Positions 13,136 to 26,746 of a stretch of 64,000 nucleotides of DNA are shown here, one piece after another. The translations under genes were made by a program, and so were the position numbers. Origin of the DNA: Styela clava (lineage: Eukaryota; Chordata; Ascidiacea; Stolidobranchia; Styelidae); assembly GCF_964204865.1 (NCBI RefSeq), contig NC_135258.1, positions 8,795,001-8,859,000 on the forward strand, in the 5' to 3' direction. The notes beneath the pieces are model-generated. The model did not search any database, was not told where the DNA came from, and saw nothing but the letters and a program-made list of their open reading frames with translations. Positions within the stretch are counted from its first letter, which is position 1. The number at the start of each line of letters is the position of its first letter.

Positions 13136-16100
13136 GTAAGTCTTGTTATTTGTATTATTATATTACAATGATGTAATATTATGTACAGTGTGTCCAATTT
13201 CGTCCAAAATCCCAAAAAGATATTGTGGATATTATTTTTCAAATCAGAATATACCGATAGTGAACATAATAGTCGTAATTAATCTATTCTGGACATTGAG
13301 TTACCTGATAACATAACTTGAATAATATTTAATAAAATAGATAACTTAAAATATCAAATCAACAAGTAAAACCCATCCCATGTATGTTCTATATCATAAT
13401 GATTTAGCCAATAACTCTTCCCAGCATCATATATCTATAGTAAATGTAAAAGAACGGCTAAATATTTGCACTTTCACCCAAGATTATCAAATTTCAGTTC
13501 AACTCGGTGCTTATATTTGCATTAATTTTACCAAATAAGCTTATTTGATAAAAATAATGTTTTTTTTTCCAATATTTTCTCACAGTTTTGTGTAATTATA
13601 GATTTGATCAAAAAACACATCGTTGAATAAATAAACTTTTATGGTACAGAATAGCCCCAAACTATAAGGACGCTATTATTCTGCACTACATCGTTTGGTA
13701 GATTTCTGATATGATAACTCAAATTTAAATGACGAAACATGTAAAACTCAATAGAAACTCAAATAGAATTAGTGCGTCATTCTTTGTAATACTCATAATA
13801 TTTTGATGTAGGAAAATATCATTCTTATTGAAATAGTAGAACACAATGATTTTTTTTAAGATCTATCTTTTTGATGTTTTTTGACGAGGTTCAAGTAGGG
13901 AATTTTGTGCTCGTTTTGCCAAATGTAAATATTATATAACAAGCCAGACTTTTATATAGAATGAGGAATAAGTTTGAAAATAAATATAGAATTAACTAAC
14001 ATATACCAGATAACTTTTCAAAATTGAAGTATATGTATCCGATCCAAATATCATCATCGAACAAATTGCAAAATAGAAATGTAAATGTAGTACAGCAAAA
14101 AGGGTGAATATTCTACATTTTTAAGGCTTTAGCATTTGTTTGATTTACTTACTGTTGTGTTATCACCATTTCACTGACATGCTACTTGTTCGCCACAAAC
14201 CGTAGCAAGACCCAGTTACCGCCACCCATAATGAATAAAACTTTTAGTGTACAAAAAGTGAAAAATATTTTCTAAATCCGATTTGAATAGATTAACGATC
14301 TTACCCTTTGTTCTGCCATTCACCATTTATTGCCAAAATGCCGTCAATATATGGTAAATTAATGGGAAACCTAACAACAAGCGGCGAAGTGTTAACGGGA
14401 ACTATAGTTTGACCCGTGACTGGCGACGGCTGGCAGCTTACTCTTCAAAGGTAACCTTGACTCAGCCTCTGAACTATTAAACGTTCCATTTAGGTAAAAA
14501 GCAAATTTGCCCACTTGTAACTGTTGATTCGTTTCATCCAAGCTACAGATGAAAATTACGAATATCTCTTACGCATATTTCGTATCATATCAAGACATTA
14601 AATAATATTCTCTCAATTTCATTTTTACAGGGAATTGGGGTCGAATAAGAAGTCTCTGAATCGAGCCGCTGATGAAAGTATTCCTTGTAGTGAAATGCGA
14701 AGTTTGTCCCGCAGTCAGCGGACATTGTGTGAAAGATACCGAGATCACATCGAATTCGTGAGCGAAGGAGCAAAAGAAGGAATTGATGAATGTCAATGGC
14801 AGTTTAGAGCAAACAGATGGAATTGTACGACCGCCGAAAACAAGAAACGAAATGTTGATCTCAACACTAGCACTTTGTTCGGGAAAGTGATTGATATAGG
14901 TAAGATTCATTTTTATTTTTGGGAGAATTTATATATATGACGTGGTTCAGAGAATCTAAAAGTTGTTTTATGAAACTACTACAATATGTTCTTGCGAAAA
15001 ATCTGGTAATAGTTGACAGTTGGGACGTACGAATGAATGGGTTCCGTCGTTCATCATCTTTTCCACACAAACACCAACCGCGCACTGCATTGTGGTCGAC
15101 TTTTATGACTGTTTACATTCACAACTTGCCAAAATTATCAGAACCAACAACGAGTTTTTTAACTAATGCAAACGGCCGCCTGCGCAATGAAATAATATCC
15201 ATTTCGTTTACGCTTCGTTGTTTTCCGCAATTAAGGCTACTTAGCGGTTTTTGATGATGCTTCAAGATTAAGATAACCCAACTAAAATCCAGCTGAGATG
15301 GCAACCGTGACCTCAATTTTGACCCTGTATTTTTCTCCAACCTCCCTCTAAAACATTTGTTTCGGCGACAGGAATAGATAGCGCTCCATCCGTTTTGACG
15401 GAATAAAAACAATAAATACGACCTTGTTCATACACCCTAATAGCTTTCTTTTGATTTCCGATTTCCAAAATATAGATGGAAGTGATTTTGACGTATAAAT
15501 GATCCAATATTAGGGGTTTGTATATAGAAAATCTATTAGCCGTGAAATGCGTGTAAAACCTAAAATGGCAGGCTTCTATCAAAATCAACACATTTCCGCT
15601 ACATCAGTTCATGCCAGTATTCCTAATGTGCAGGAAGTTTTCAGAGTTTTATGATAGATTTGAATATCTTTTTTATGGCCGTAATGTATGAGTAATATAT
15701 AGACCATAACAAAATTATTGAGCATTGAGTTCGTAAAACTGAGTTGTTGCTCAATGGTCAACCGGACTCGCTCCCAGTTTGGCTCATAAGTTCCGAGTTA
15801 CCAAGTGAACTGTGTCGATTGGTGTCATTTTTATTCAACCGTTATTTGATTTGATTTGACAAAGTGGATCGACAAAAGTTAAATAGGTTTTATTAAAAGC
15901 CACAAAATTTTTAGGACAACGTTGGGAACATACAGTACTGATGTACTGTAAGTTTTTATCTATTCTGGGAATTTCTAGTCATGGATCACGCGCTAATTCA
16001 AAAACAACAAACACCGTACAAGCTTCTTAGATCACAATATTATGATTCGTTTACGCTTCGCGATAATGGAAATAGCGCTTTCAGTTTTGAGAACACGAAC

Positions 16101-19100
16101 GTCAATCTTGAACTAGGGCAAATTTTTCCATGGAGGTGCGATAATTATGACCCATACCGAGCTGCGTCTAATTTACGAGACCAAAATTTTCGTTATGGCA
16201 AAAGTTCATGTCCACCCAACCAAAAAGCTAGACAGCTATCAGTTAAGGTCAAAATTTCAGCGCCACAAGTTCAATTTGTTGTGAAGTAAACTAAATCAGT
16301 TTTGACGACCAATTGTTTTCTGATCGTTTTAAAAACAGATCCCCTGACTTTAACATTCTAATTGATCAGTAAAAATTAAACCAAGAATTCCCATTTCGCT
16401 CAATTTTGTCGAGTCCGCAGGTGTGAGACGTTTTGTAAACTTCTTATCATGCGGAAACATGTCTGGGATATCTTTCAGAGTTGTTCATGTACTTAACCAA
16501 AATGTTATAATTGCTGGACTAGGCTAGACAATGTCAATCTTCAAAAAATCAATGTAGTCTTTATTTTGGTTTCAGTAATTCCATTAAATGACATACATGG
16601 CAACGAGAAGTAAACAACTATCAATATTTTAGAAAATAAATAACAAACTTTAAATGTTTCAATAGTAAAAGTAAGAGTAACATCTACCAGTGTCGAAACA
16701 ATTTCGGTCACTCTTCTTCATCAGAGCAAGTAAATTAGGATCGCTTTCCTTACAAAGGCTCAAACTCTAGGTTTGTGTCCTAAACATTATTCGAGAGTGG
16801 GTAAAACAGGCAAGAATGTTTAAACAATTAGAATAAAGTACGTGAAAGCGAATCCGGTGCTAATTTTTCAATTCAATGAATAAAGAAAATAGGGTACACT
16901 AACTGTGTTAAATTCACTATGTGCGTCACAATTTGTTTTCTAAAAACTTTGAACAAGTTGGGGGTGGCTGAAAACTGTGATTTCAAAAAGATCTACCATG
17001 ACATGTAAACTACCACGATGTTTTGGCTGGATTAGTTATCCCAACATAAATGCTATTTATGAAAGTATTACATTTTGTCCACATTTGCTATTAACTGAAT
17101 TCATATTATTTTAATATATATGAATCTCAATAAAGACGAGTATACCAAAACGATCTTAGCTAATGCCGTTAGCATGCTTTTGGGTATATATTTTAGGTAT
17201 TTTGAGTGTTTAAGTTTGAAACACTGTAGAACTTTCTGACTTCGAGTACACGCATGCCGTTCAGAGTTTGGTTAACCATCACACCTGTCTCCTATGGGTC
17301 AGCTGTTCTCAAAAACACGACCCAATTCACATCCAGGTTATGGCAGATGTAAGTGCTTCGCAATGCTTACCTCCAAACAAAATATTAAGTTTAATAATAC
17401 ACTGAACGCAAAACAGCGTTGCGTGTGCGTATGGGAAGATTTTAGATTTTGTACAATTTTGTGGGTAACGATCTACGCATTTTCGGTCACCTTGTGGTGA
17501 CATTTGACCTATACGAAAAGAAACACAAAACAAATTTCTCTTTGATTCCCCTTTGAAGCGTTTTTACATCTAACAATAAATTTTTCCTGGGTTTAGAATG
17601 TTCCGCCCTGACATGAAAATTAGGCTGCAGTTGTCGCGAATTAATCAAAATCCAACCCCAGATGACGTCCGTCTGAGTAGGTTCGGTATCAGGTTACTTG
17701 CGGTGACGTGTATGGATAAAAAATCAGACAGGCACTTGAGGGAACAGCTGGTACAAATTGGGCTGAATTATTCACTTAATATCATTGGGAAGATTATTCT
17801 TAACACTATTTGAAATTAGTTTCAAGATTAAGTTGAAGTTCAAAAATCGCTTTACCCAGTTTGTATCGACCCTCAGTTTGCGGTCCCAGTCTCTAGAAGC
17901 GTGAAATTGTTTTCTGGGTAGGATTATTCCGTCCATCATCACCAAAACTAATCTTGGCATTCGCCAATCTCCAAACCCACAATAGTCACAGTGATTTCAC
18001 ACAATACAAGTATTTTGAAACACGGAAGAAAAAATTAGAGTGAAGTGAGTTCAAATCTGAGCCACTGAGTACATATTCTGGTTAGAATTGGACCCTACCG
18101 CATTTACATTGGTTGGCAGGAAATGCTGTTGGATGAGTAATGGCGTTGACAGCCGTTTGATATGCTGAATTTTTTGCGAAGCGATCATCAACTAATAACA
18201 GATATATTAATCACACTTATAAGCAATTTTACCGCATCATTCAATTAACACTCGACAAACTTTCGTCACTCAGGCGATAATTTCATTTCATTGGATTTCA
18301 GCACATTAGCGCCTCTATGATGAATTGCCAAACTACATCATTTGGGCGGAAGAGTAATTGTTGAAATCATAGATGATATATTTCGATTCGAATAAGAGAT
18401 ACACAGACAAATTCACAACAAGCATGAAGTTTAAATAAAACTCTAAACGTACCTAACATGATTCGTGATTAAATATTTGTAACCAAACTGTCTAATATGA
18501 TTTTATACATCGTACTCCGATTTAAACCGATTTACTAATACTGTTGATTCATGAAATCATTTTCTTTTGTTACAGGAAGTCGAGAAACAGCTTTTACCTA
18601 CGCCATATCCGCCGCAGGGGTCGTCCACAAGATTGCCAGGGCATGCAAAGAAGGAAAACTCGAAGCTTGTGGCTGCAGTAATCAGGCAAGACCAAAGGGC
18701 CTTGGCGCAATGTGGGTACGTACAATTAAAATGTTGGAAGATTTGAATAAAATAAAACCATTGGCTTGAGATGAAAGTTAAATTTCGCACATCGAATCGT
18801 ACGACTTTAAGATTTTATCTAGCGTGCTGTTAATTGAATACCAGTTAATGCGTCGTAAAGTCAATTTCCGTCGATGAATACTCTTGTTGTGAGTAACGTT
18901 AAGAGCTATTCATAACTCTGAACCAACGAATGCCAATTTCATAAAGCCAAATTTAGCGTGAACGTCATGCTCAGATCAACAGACACTCATTAAAGATTAA
19001 GTTAAGTCTGTAATATCGCGTGTTTTCTCCCATCGGCAAGCTACCGTTGATAAATGCATGTTACACAAAACGGAATGACGAAAGACAGGATTTTGCTAAA

Positions 19101-21733
19101 TTTCAAGCCATTAAAGCGAATCTTTATCTTTTGAACTTGTTCCCTGGTGCAGATGGCATTATTTAGTTCAATTTTTGTGCCCTGTCAAAGTTTTTGTATA
19201 AAACTAATATCTCTCAATTCAGGAATGGGGAGGATGCGGAGACAACACCGACTACGCATATGGATTCGCAAGAGAATTCATTGATGCTAGAGAAAGAGAC
19301 GTACAATCACCACGAAGCCCAGAGTCACGTGCCAAAAAAGCTATGAACATCCATAATAACGAAGTTGGAAGATTGGTAAGTTAAACATTAAATTTGAAAA
19401 TGTTCTCTCGAAAGGGTGTACATCCACCTGCCTATATAATGTATAAACAGTAAAAAGTATTGATGGCCTTCAAGCCAAAGCTTTCCCCACACATACACGC
19501 CAAAACATAGAGATTATAGGATTTCTTTTGGTCAGAGGTTAGGAAATACAAGAAAATATTACGACAGCTAATCCAATACCATCTGAAGTTTCATGGCTTG
19601 GTTTACCTGGTGGATCGAGAAGGATACCCGTACCTTTCTACACATGCAATGATATAGTAACATAGTAACTTATTGCTACATAACTTAATCCAAAAATCGG
19701 TATTGGTACTTACATGATATGTTCTGAACATTTGTTCCAGATTTTACTAAAAAATTTACGAGAAATTGGCACGTTTTACGCCACGGCTCATTACTTGTTC
19801 ACAAGTAACAAACTAATATTTTGTTATATGCAATATTACACCGATTTTCATAAACAACCTACTTGCGTATAACGTACCGTGGGTTGACAAGCGGTTACGT
19901 GAGTCTGGGAACGACAAAATCTTTGTTTGCCTTCGCTACGCGCAACTTAGGAATCAAACGCAAAACAAGACAATAGGTAAAGAGGGACGTAGGTGGGTCG
20001 AACTTGGGGATACGTGCCATTTACTGCAAAGAATTTGTTGAATGCCTATCATTAGGTATCTACAGATTTACCTATATATCCCTAAAATCTCAAATTTGAT
20101 CTTGTGCAATGTAAATTCATATATAATTTCTGACCTTGTTTCAAGTCAGTTCTTAGTATTTTCCATTTGATATGAGAAATTCAACGAAAAAAATCGTTTA
20201 CAAACAACAAAAAAAATGGTTAAATGAGATAGAAACCTCATTTAAATTTAAAAAATTTAAGGGTCATGGCGTGTATTATGACTCGTGAGTTCTTAGGAAT
20301 GTGAAGCAAGTTTAAGTTCAACCTCTCAAACCATATCGGTACCCGCACATTGCGCCCTAGCCACATCAAAAGGGGTTAAGAGTCAACATTCATTACTTAT
20401 TTTTTACTTTGATCAACCCACATGTTCTAGTTAATTTCCCAGAGTAATGATGCATAGCTTGACATGTTAACGGGGTGAAAAACGAAAATATGATAAATTT
20501 TAGTTTTTTCAATTCAAATTTATAAAGAGGAAAAATTCTTTAATGAGTGATCACGCAAAAAATGAGAAGATAACACTTACATAGTGTATATATTCTAAAA
20601 TCATCAAAATACAGATTCCATAACTTTCCTCTAATCGCATTACAGCGACAAATAAAAATTGAGATTTTTTGCTCTGGCAATCAATTAATTAAGAAAGAAA
20701 TGATAATGCTCATTTTTGGAATTTAGAAAAAAAGAGTTATGCTTCAGGAGGGCGTGTTTGCATAAGAACGTGACCCTTACGCCCCGATACCCCCCATTCT
20801 TGCGACATTGCCTGATATACTGAACTTTTTCGTGAGAACTCGATGTCGTTAACCAAAAGTCCTCACCCACCACTCGGGTGTGTTTAATTTACCAAATACG
20901 ACATCGTTACATGATATCATCCGCGGCTAAATATTATCGACAGCGCAAAACTAATTTGTCACAAAAATAAGGTTTTATCACACTAGTAATATAGTGAAAG
21001 AACGTAATTTTGAGTGTTTGCTCGGTAACGTTACCGATGACGTACTGGCTGTGTTTGTTATGGTGATAGCTTATAGTGCAACCTAATCTCAATGCTGCTC
21101 CCGTTGAAATTAGAAGTTAGACTAAGCACAGTCAAGCCCGTTTCGACTAATTTTGTACTAAAGATCAAATTTGATCGACAGTGATTTTATGTTATTTGAA
21201 TTTTTTTCACACATGAGGGGACTTTTGGTCAAAAATAAATATTTTTCAAGTTTCGTATCAATATGTTTTTACAGGCTGTTGTCAGAGCAGCGCGCCCAAC
21301 CTGCAAGTGCCATGGGGTCTCAGGATCGTGCAGTCTGAACACCTGCTGGCTTCAAGTTCCTGGTTTTCGTGAAATTGGCGAAAAGTTAGAGGAAAAACAC
21401 AACAATGCAATTGAAGTCAAGGTCACCAAGCGTGGGGAATTAAGGAAAAGAAAGAGAAGTAGTCCAGATGTTGGAATGATGGATCTCGTCTATCTTGATT
21501 CCTCTCCCGATTATTGCAGCCCCAACCCTCGAACAGGGGTTCTCGGTACGAAAGGTCGTGAATGCAATAAAGATTCATTTGGAAAAGATGGATGCGGGTT
21601 TCTATGCTGTGGAAGAGGTTACGATTCATTCACAGTAGAAATAGTTGAAAGATGTAACTGTAAATTTCAGTGGTGCTGCGTTGTTAAATGCCAGAAATGT
21701 AAGAAACGTGTATTGAAACATATTTGCCGATGA
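13038..21733 (+). CDS. Wnt5-like secreted signalling ligand, gene 1 (five coding exons)
   Basis: Complete model: join 13038-13135, 14631-14899, 18576-18715, 19223-19375, 21275-21733 (1119 nt, 372 residues plus stop). All introns are GT-AG, with phases 2, 1, 0, 0. Residues 15-28 form a hydrophobic signal peptide after a basic segment, followed by the WWELG start of the mature Wnt. The mature part carries 24 cysteines as in canonical Wnts, an N-glycosylation site at Asn97 (RWNCTT), and CHGVSGSC in which Ser236 is the residue that Porcupine palmitoleoylates in known Wnts. Subfamily motifs favour Wnt5: [32 protein letters not shown], DAREREx-like linker, CSLNTCWLQ and [12 protein letters not shown]. 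It would be secreted to bind Frizzled/Ror-type receptors. It lies tail-to-tail with a paralogue at 26288-39962. Orthology to Wnt5 rather than another Wnt is inference; being a Wnt is near certain. Confidence 0.93.
14631..14899 (+). CDS. Wnt gene 1, coding exon 2
   Basis: Begins after TTTTTACAG at 14630 and ends before GTAAGA at 14900. It encodes the N-terminal domain start: Pro-Cys, [29 protein letters not shown], and RWNCTT with the conserved glycosylation asparagine, then [11 protein letters not shown]. It contains four of the 24 cysteines and is 36 nt longer than the equivalent exon of gene 2 because of a 12-residue insertion after the glycosylation site. Confidence 0.92.
14900..18575 (+). 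other. Intron 2 of Wnt gene 1 (3.7 kb)
   Basis: Noncoding as far as can be supported. A 102-codon open frame at 15981-16289 has ordinary amino-acid composition but no recognised motif; it is not called as a gene. Introns 1 (13136-14630), 3 (18716-19222) and 4 (19376-21274) likewise show nothing recognisable. Confidence 0.6.
18576..18715 (+). CDS. Wnt gene 1, coding exon 3
   Basis: 140 nt between TTACAG (acceptor) and GTACGT (donor). It encodes [20 protein letters not shown] and [13 protein letters not shown], with three cysteines. The same 140-nt length occurs in gene 2. Confidence 0.92.
19223..19375 (+). CDS. Wnt gene 1, coding exon 4
   Basis: 153 nt between CAATTCAG and GTAAGT, 51 codons in phase 0. 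It encodes [19 protein letters not shown], the DARERD linker, and [10 protein letters not shown]. One conserved cysteine. Equal in length to exon 4 of gene 2. Confidence 0.92.
21275..21733 (+). CDS. Wnt gene 1, coding exon 5 (C-terminal cysteine-rich domain)
   Basis: 459 nt after TTTTTACAG, ending at TGA. It holds the lipidation motif [47 protein letters not shown] and the CxCKFQWCC..KCQKC ending at HICR, with 16 cysteines. The usual FHWCC motif is FQWCC here and also in gene 2, supporting a shared recent ancestor. Confidence 0.94.
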   Translation, partial: AVVRAARPTCKCHGVSGSCSLNTCWLQVPGFREIGEKLEEKHNNAIEVKVTKRGELRKRKRSSPDVGMMDLVYLDSSPDYCSPNPRTGVLGTKGRECNKDSFGKDGCGFLCCGRGYDSFTVEIVERCNCKFQWCCVVKCQKCKKRVLKHICR

Positions 21734-22118
21734 TCTTGCAATATTGAATAGATCCACAAAGTGGAACAACATCAACTTGCTTGAATATGCAATTGAAACG
21801 ACGTTTCTGCCACAGAATGAAATACGATGCAGGGCGCGCATTCCGATGATCAAAAATCAAGGACAAAGTGCGTTTGGGTTGATGCATAAACTCTACATAG
21901 GAAGCCCAACAATCCGTACTTATTATTATATATTAAGTGCGAATGGAACACCTCTCGGACGAATATAATAAGTCTGACTAAACCAGTTTTATTCGTAATT
22001 ATTTTGTAGAATGCAGAATCCGTAATAGCATTATTAATATGCGTAATACTGTAGACATGTTCTCAAAGAGCTGCATTTCAACTACACCACATTCGTGACT
22101 GATTGATAATTTGCTGCC

Positions 22119-22207
22119 AATAAACTGGTTATGTTATTTTTATATAACTTAATATGTTTTTGTATATTTTTATGCTGACACTGTGATCGAAATTTTCCAA
22201 CAATAAA
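22119..22207 (+). other. Candidate polyadenylation signals of Wnt gene 1
   Basis: AATAAA occurs at 22119-22124 and again at 22202-22207, about 390 and 470 nt after the stop codon and on the coding strand. Either would give a 3' UTR of 0.4-0.5 kb. Which one is used cannot be told. Confidence 0.45.
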
Positions 22208-25200
22208 TATCAAACTATTTATGAGTTTTCTATCTTTCCAGAATTTCAGATATGTAACTCCAACTAAACGGAAGATATATTAGCATAACCAAAAAGAAGT
22301 AAAATATGCAAACCTACCTCTAAATCTGAAAAAGTAGTAGGTCTGATATGATATTTACAGCTTAAAGTCGACAAATATATCATAAGTAGTGACAAAAATT
22401 TTCGCTTTAAAGGTTTATAATGAAAGCTGTAGAGACTGCTATTTGACGACGTAAATTTTATTAACTTCCCATAGCATATTTCCTTTACTCACATACATTT
22501 TGTTCAATCTTGTCGTACATAAAAGGCTGAAGAATCTGCTTAACGTTTAGAATTGTTAAATAACGGATGGCAACATTTTTTTAGGCGAAACAACTTTACG
22601 CAAAGAACCAAATTTGTGAGGCATTTGCTCCTGCTGAAGAATGAAACCGAAACAGTACCGAATATTAAATTTCACAATCACGATATTTCCCAAACGTGGT
22701 GGTTTCAATTAAGCTATATGAATGATTTGCTAGAAAGACGCAGCAACCAAACAGAAGCACAGCTTCGCTGGTTAGATTTTTTACGTGGGAGTCATGGGCT
22801 ACGGTTAGGTTATTTTCTTTGCGCTGTATCAACTTTACAACCCTTGCTTTGGCAAGAATACCCAAGGGACTGGTATATATACCTGTATACCGTAGAGCGC
22901 AGGGGAAGTCATTTCTAGTAGCCTATCACGCTACCCATAGCCTACACTCTTCGGCATGTCAACATTATCAATGATGGCATCTTAAACCCCCATATGAAAA
23001 TATCAGAAACATATAAGAGGCATTTTATAATTTAATTTTGATTCATAAGCCATGACCAAAAAAAATACGTGATATATAAATCCTGCATTGTATACTTGAA
23101 TACCGTAAGCTCACGAACATGGTAGAGCTACTGGATAGTTCACAAGGTAATATACAAAGACATTCATACCTGTCAATAGTCATTACTACTGATAGCGATT
23201 CCCTGGTCAGCAACAGCAAGATACTAAACTAGCAGGCGTACCGTTAGGACCACGCTTGCCGTCGCGAATCTGATGGTTACCTACTTACCTTGGACAGCTT
23301 GAAATATTTGAATCTCGCAGAATTGGGCACGAAAGGTATATCTAAATATCGATCTTTTTTTGTAATTGTTGTTGTTGCTGAAGGGTAAAAATAATGCTTT
23401 ACTCGTTCTTCCTAAACTGAACTAATACAAGTCTTCTGGGCCTTTTGTTGTGTTTATTTGTAGGCCCAAGTTCAAAATACGAATTGTGTCAAACCCGAAC
23501 TTGCAATTGACAACTAAAGTCAGGCCTGACAAAGCCAAGTTAATCAATATCATGAAATACATTACAAAAGCAATTATACTTAAACATTCGGCGCTTCAGA
23601 AGTATGTGTACCAATATGGAGGCAACTATTTTTTTTTTGCCTATTTTACATCAAATTGTGCAAAGGGACTGAAACCTATGGCCATTTGGCTAACAAAGAC
23701 AGTCCCCGAACCTGACCTAACCTGATACACATACTTCGGGAGTCCCGAACATTCTGTCTTCGCAGCATTGAAACAAACGTATCTGTAAATGTAATGGGAT
23801 TCATAAAAGAAGATAATCCCCAAAAGGACATGATTTTTGTTCATATTCATACGCAAAACCAGCATCACTCTGTGAATTACTGGGATGTGGTGGGCAAAAA
23901 CACCAAATATTGAAACTGAAATTCTTGGATGTGTTCAAAATTATAAATATATATTCGGATGTGGAAAAATCACAGTGCGTATAACCATCAGAGAAGTAAA
24001 ATGAAATAAATTGAATTTGTGCTTAAACATTAAATAATTATAACGTTGTAAATGTAATATTTGACAAAAATAAATTAAATGCTAGTACACAAAAGTATAT
24101 ATATACTTTTCTCATTTGTTTAATTTCGTAATATAACTAACCGCGTGTCACCTGTACAACAATTAAGATAAACTATTATTTCTAAAAATACCGTTGGAAA
24201 GTCTAGCTTCAATCACACGTTTTTTTAATTAAGTCACTAATTGCATATTTGACGGATACCTTGAGTTATGAACTTGGATAATTCGACAGAATACTTCGAA
24301 TAATTGTATGTTGAAGTTGCTATCAATTGAACAAATCTGTGGGAAGAAAAGTTTATTTTGTTACTTTTGTATTGCATCCGGAAGTTTGGGTTTAAAAATT
24401 GTTTAATTAAAGATGTTGCGCAAAACTTTTTTTGGGGTTTCCTTGAAGTTATATATCCACTACAGTGGTATTTTGAATGTCATGAAGTCTACAATTTGCA
24501 ACAACAAAGGAAAATGGCCAATATAGAAGCACTACCATGTTGGCACATTGAATACACACGTTTTCACTCATGTGCGATTCTACATAGTAGTTCATACAGC
24601 CACAAGTATGTAATTGCATTTGCTTTGATCACTTCCAATAAGATTGCAGAGCAGTCAATATTTGCCACATGAAGCCATTCATAATTTTGGTCAGTTCAAT
24701 CTCTCCCAACAAACAACCATCCATGTAATATATTCTTACTAACTTGCTGCATCATTCATTCTTTTTTAGCGGTTCACCAAACAATAGACCAAACAACAGT
24801 CGCCGTTTATGTTTGCAACAAGCCAGATTAAGCATTAAGAAATTTTTGTGCTGTTCTCGTACACAAACTTGTATTTCGTTCCATGCAACCGCATGCGCGT
24901 TCTAACTGTAGCAGTAATCTCAGAAAATATGCAGAACTAGCACATTTCAGTTCGCTAAAATGACCGTTCCAGCGCATCAGTTTCTTGCTAACGAAATATG
25001 GACGAATGCTGCACTGCCATGTTTGAACTTTAGATCGCATATCATAGCTAGTCCTACATACTCAGTGTCAACCCTAGCCAATTTGGCGAACGATCGTCAA
25101 TGTTGCACTATGTTATCGAGAAAAAGTTTTATGTTGAGACTTGAATGCACACAGGAGACATTGCTTTTACCAGACTATACACGCCAAACTCGGCGTAAGC

Positions 25201-25860
25201 GGCGGGTGTTCCTTCCGAGGGTACGGTAAAAATCTGGATTAATTTGTATTCAGAATCGTCAGTCTACTTCGCGAAGATAAATGAAAAAATGATGTTTTGG
25301 CAGTTTATTTGCGAACAAGTTTCATAAATATAAAATATAGTAAAAGCGAGCAACAATAATCAAAAAGCAATCAAAATAAACAGCAATACAAATGCGAAGA
25401 TAAACCAACACTCAAAAGTAAATCATAAAGTTGACATCGTAGCGGGTTTAGCTAATGTGTTGAATGAAAAGAAATTATTGGCAATTTTAAGGTAATTGGA
25501 TTTAATTTGTACGCTTCAATAGAATTATACGATTTTATAAACTGTAATTATTCACATTATGTGAAAGGGCCCTATTTCGTCATGTCAATAAACTTATGTG
25601 CAAATGGTGATCGAAGGAGCAGGAGGAGTACAAAGAGTGCTATTGAAAACAATGTTTTATCAGTGGTTTTATCATCGTGATTAACGGGTGCAAAAAACGT
25701 GCAAAAACTCCAAATCACAAAGTGCAATCTAATTCAACCCCATTTGTGAAATAAGAGGATAACTAATAATGTGCTTGTATTTGGATCATGCTTTCTGCAT
25801 GTCTTGGTGAAATAAAGCAGGCAACTGTAATTAGACAGAAAAATGTCAAAGGCAGTCCAG
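22208..25860. other. Intergenic region between the convergent Wnt genes
   Basis: About 3.7 kb with no supported gene. The longest frame, 121 codons at 22553-22918 on the plus strand, has no recognised domain. A small inverted-repeat element sits at 23594-23742. The remainder shows nothing beyond AT-rich sequence. Confidence 0.4.
23594..23742. mobile_element. Small inverted-repeat element (MITE-like)
   Basis: The left end contains CAGAAGTATGTGTACCA and the right end, read inward, contains CCGAAGTATGTGTATCA, bounding 149 bp with no coding capacity. A single end with the same core (CCGAAGTATGTGTACCAGG) recurs at 51476-51498, so the family is dispersed. Target duplications are not clear. Confidence 0.45.
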
Positions 25861-25882
25861 ATCAAATTTTACATAACACATA

Positions 25883-25888
25883 TTTATT
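25883..25888 (-). other. Candidate polyadenylation signal of Wnt gene 2
   Basis: AATAAA on the minus strand, about 400 nt beyond the stop codon of the minus-strand Wnt gene, a distance like that in gene 1. Confidence 0.4.
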
Positions 25889-26287
25889 CTTAAAACGTTT
25901 TTTGAGTAAATGCTTAGACTGAAGTGCAAAATTTGGTAAAACACGGATAAAAATAAAAATCAATAAAACAAAGTTAAATAGATGATGTACCGGAATGACC
26001 AATAAACAGTCACGTATGAGAAAAGACAGTTTGAGGTCAACATCATTTTTGTAGTTTCTATACATCTGCATTTCACTTATTTGAATAGCAGTGTTTATAC
26101 TGTTGTCCATTTTTTCTGTGTGCTTGGAGGACGTTCTTATTTACAAGAAATATTCTTTTCCTACACCTTGTTTTTCTTCGGATTCTAAACTTCGGACGTG
26201 CAACGCCACAATACGGCTTCATTTATCAGGAGGCATTTGTGCCTACATGGAACACTAGTGCAGAGTAGTTAATACCAAACAAAAACC

Positions 26288-26746
26288 TCAATTGCAAATG
26301 TGTTTGAGCACTGTTTCTGTACATTGCTGGCATTTTACATAACAGCACCACTGGAATTTGCAATGACAAGGCTTGACGGTTTCAACTTCGCGTGTCACGA
26401 AACCGCGTCCGCAACACATAAGTCCGCATCCGTCCATTCCAGTTGAGTCTTTGTTACACTCACGACCAGAAGTACCCATGACCCCCATTTTTGGATTTGG
26501 GTTGCAATAATCTGGCGAGGAGTCTAGAAATACGAGGTCGACAATGGTTGGTGATGCTATATTTCCCCATCTTGTTTTGAGTTGTCCACGATGAGTGACT
26601 TTCATCTCCACGGCACCTTGGTATCTTTGTCGTAACCTATCACCGACATCTCTGAAGTCAGGTACTTGCATCCAGCAAGTTTTTAAACTGCAAGAACCAG
26701 ACACTCCGTGGCATTTGCAAGTAGGTCTCGTGGCTCTGACAACACT
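26288..26746 (-). CDS. Wnt gene 2, coding exon 5 (C-terminal cysteine-rich domain)
   Basis: 459 nt after TTTTTTAG, starting Ser-Val-Val-Arg. It holds [45 protein letters not shown] and [16 protein letters not shown], ending HICN; 16 cysteines. A second AG two bases later would break the frame, fixing the acceptor. Confidence 0.94.
   Translation of the reverse strand, partial: SVVRATRPTCKCHGVSGSCSLKTCWMQVPDFRDVGDRLRQRYQGAVEMKVTHRGQLKTRWGNIASPTIVDLVFLDSSPDYCNPNPKMGVMGTSGRECNKDSTGMDGCGLMCCGRGFVTREVETVKPCHCKFQWCCYVKCQQCTETVLKHICN

Noticed and set aside
13190..13230. CAGTGTGTCCAATTTCGTCC sequence resembling some transposon ends
   Set aside because: No matching opposite end or target duplication was found nearby.
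15981..16289. 102-codon plus-strand open frame in Wnt gene 1 intron 2
   Set aside because: Reads like ordinary protein composition but shows no family motif or splice context; kept only as a note in the intron entry.
22553..22918. 121-codon plus-strand open frame between the Wnt genes
   Set aside because: No motif or repeat relationship recognised; likely chance.
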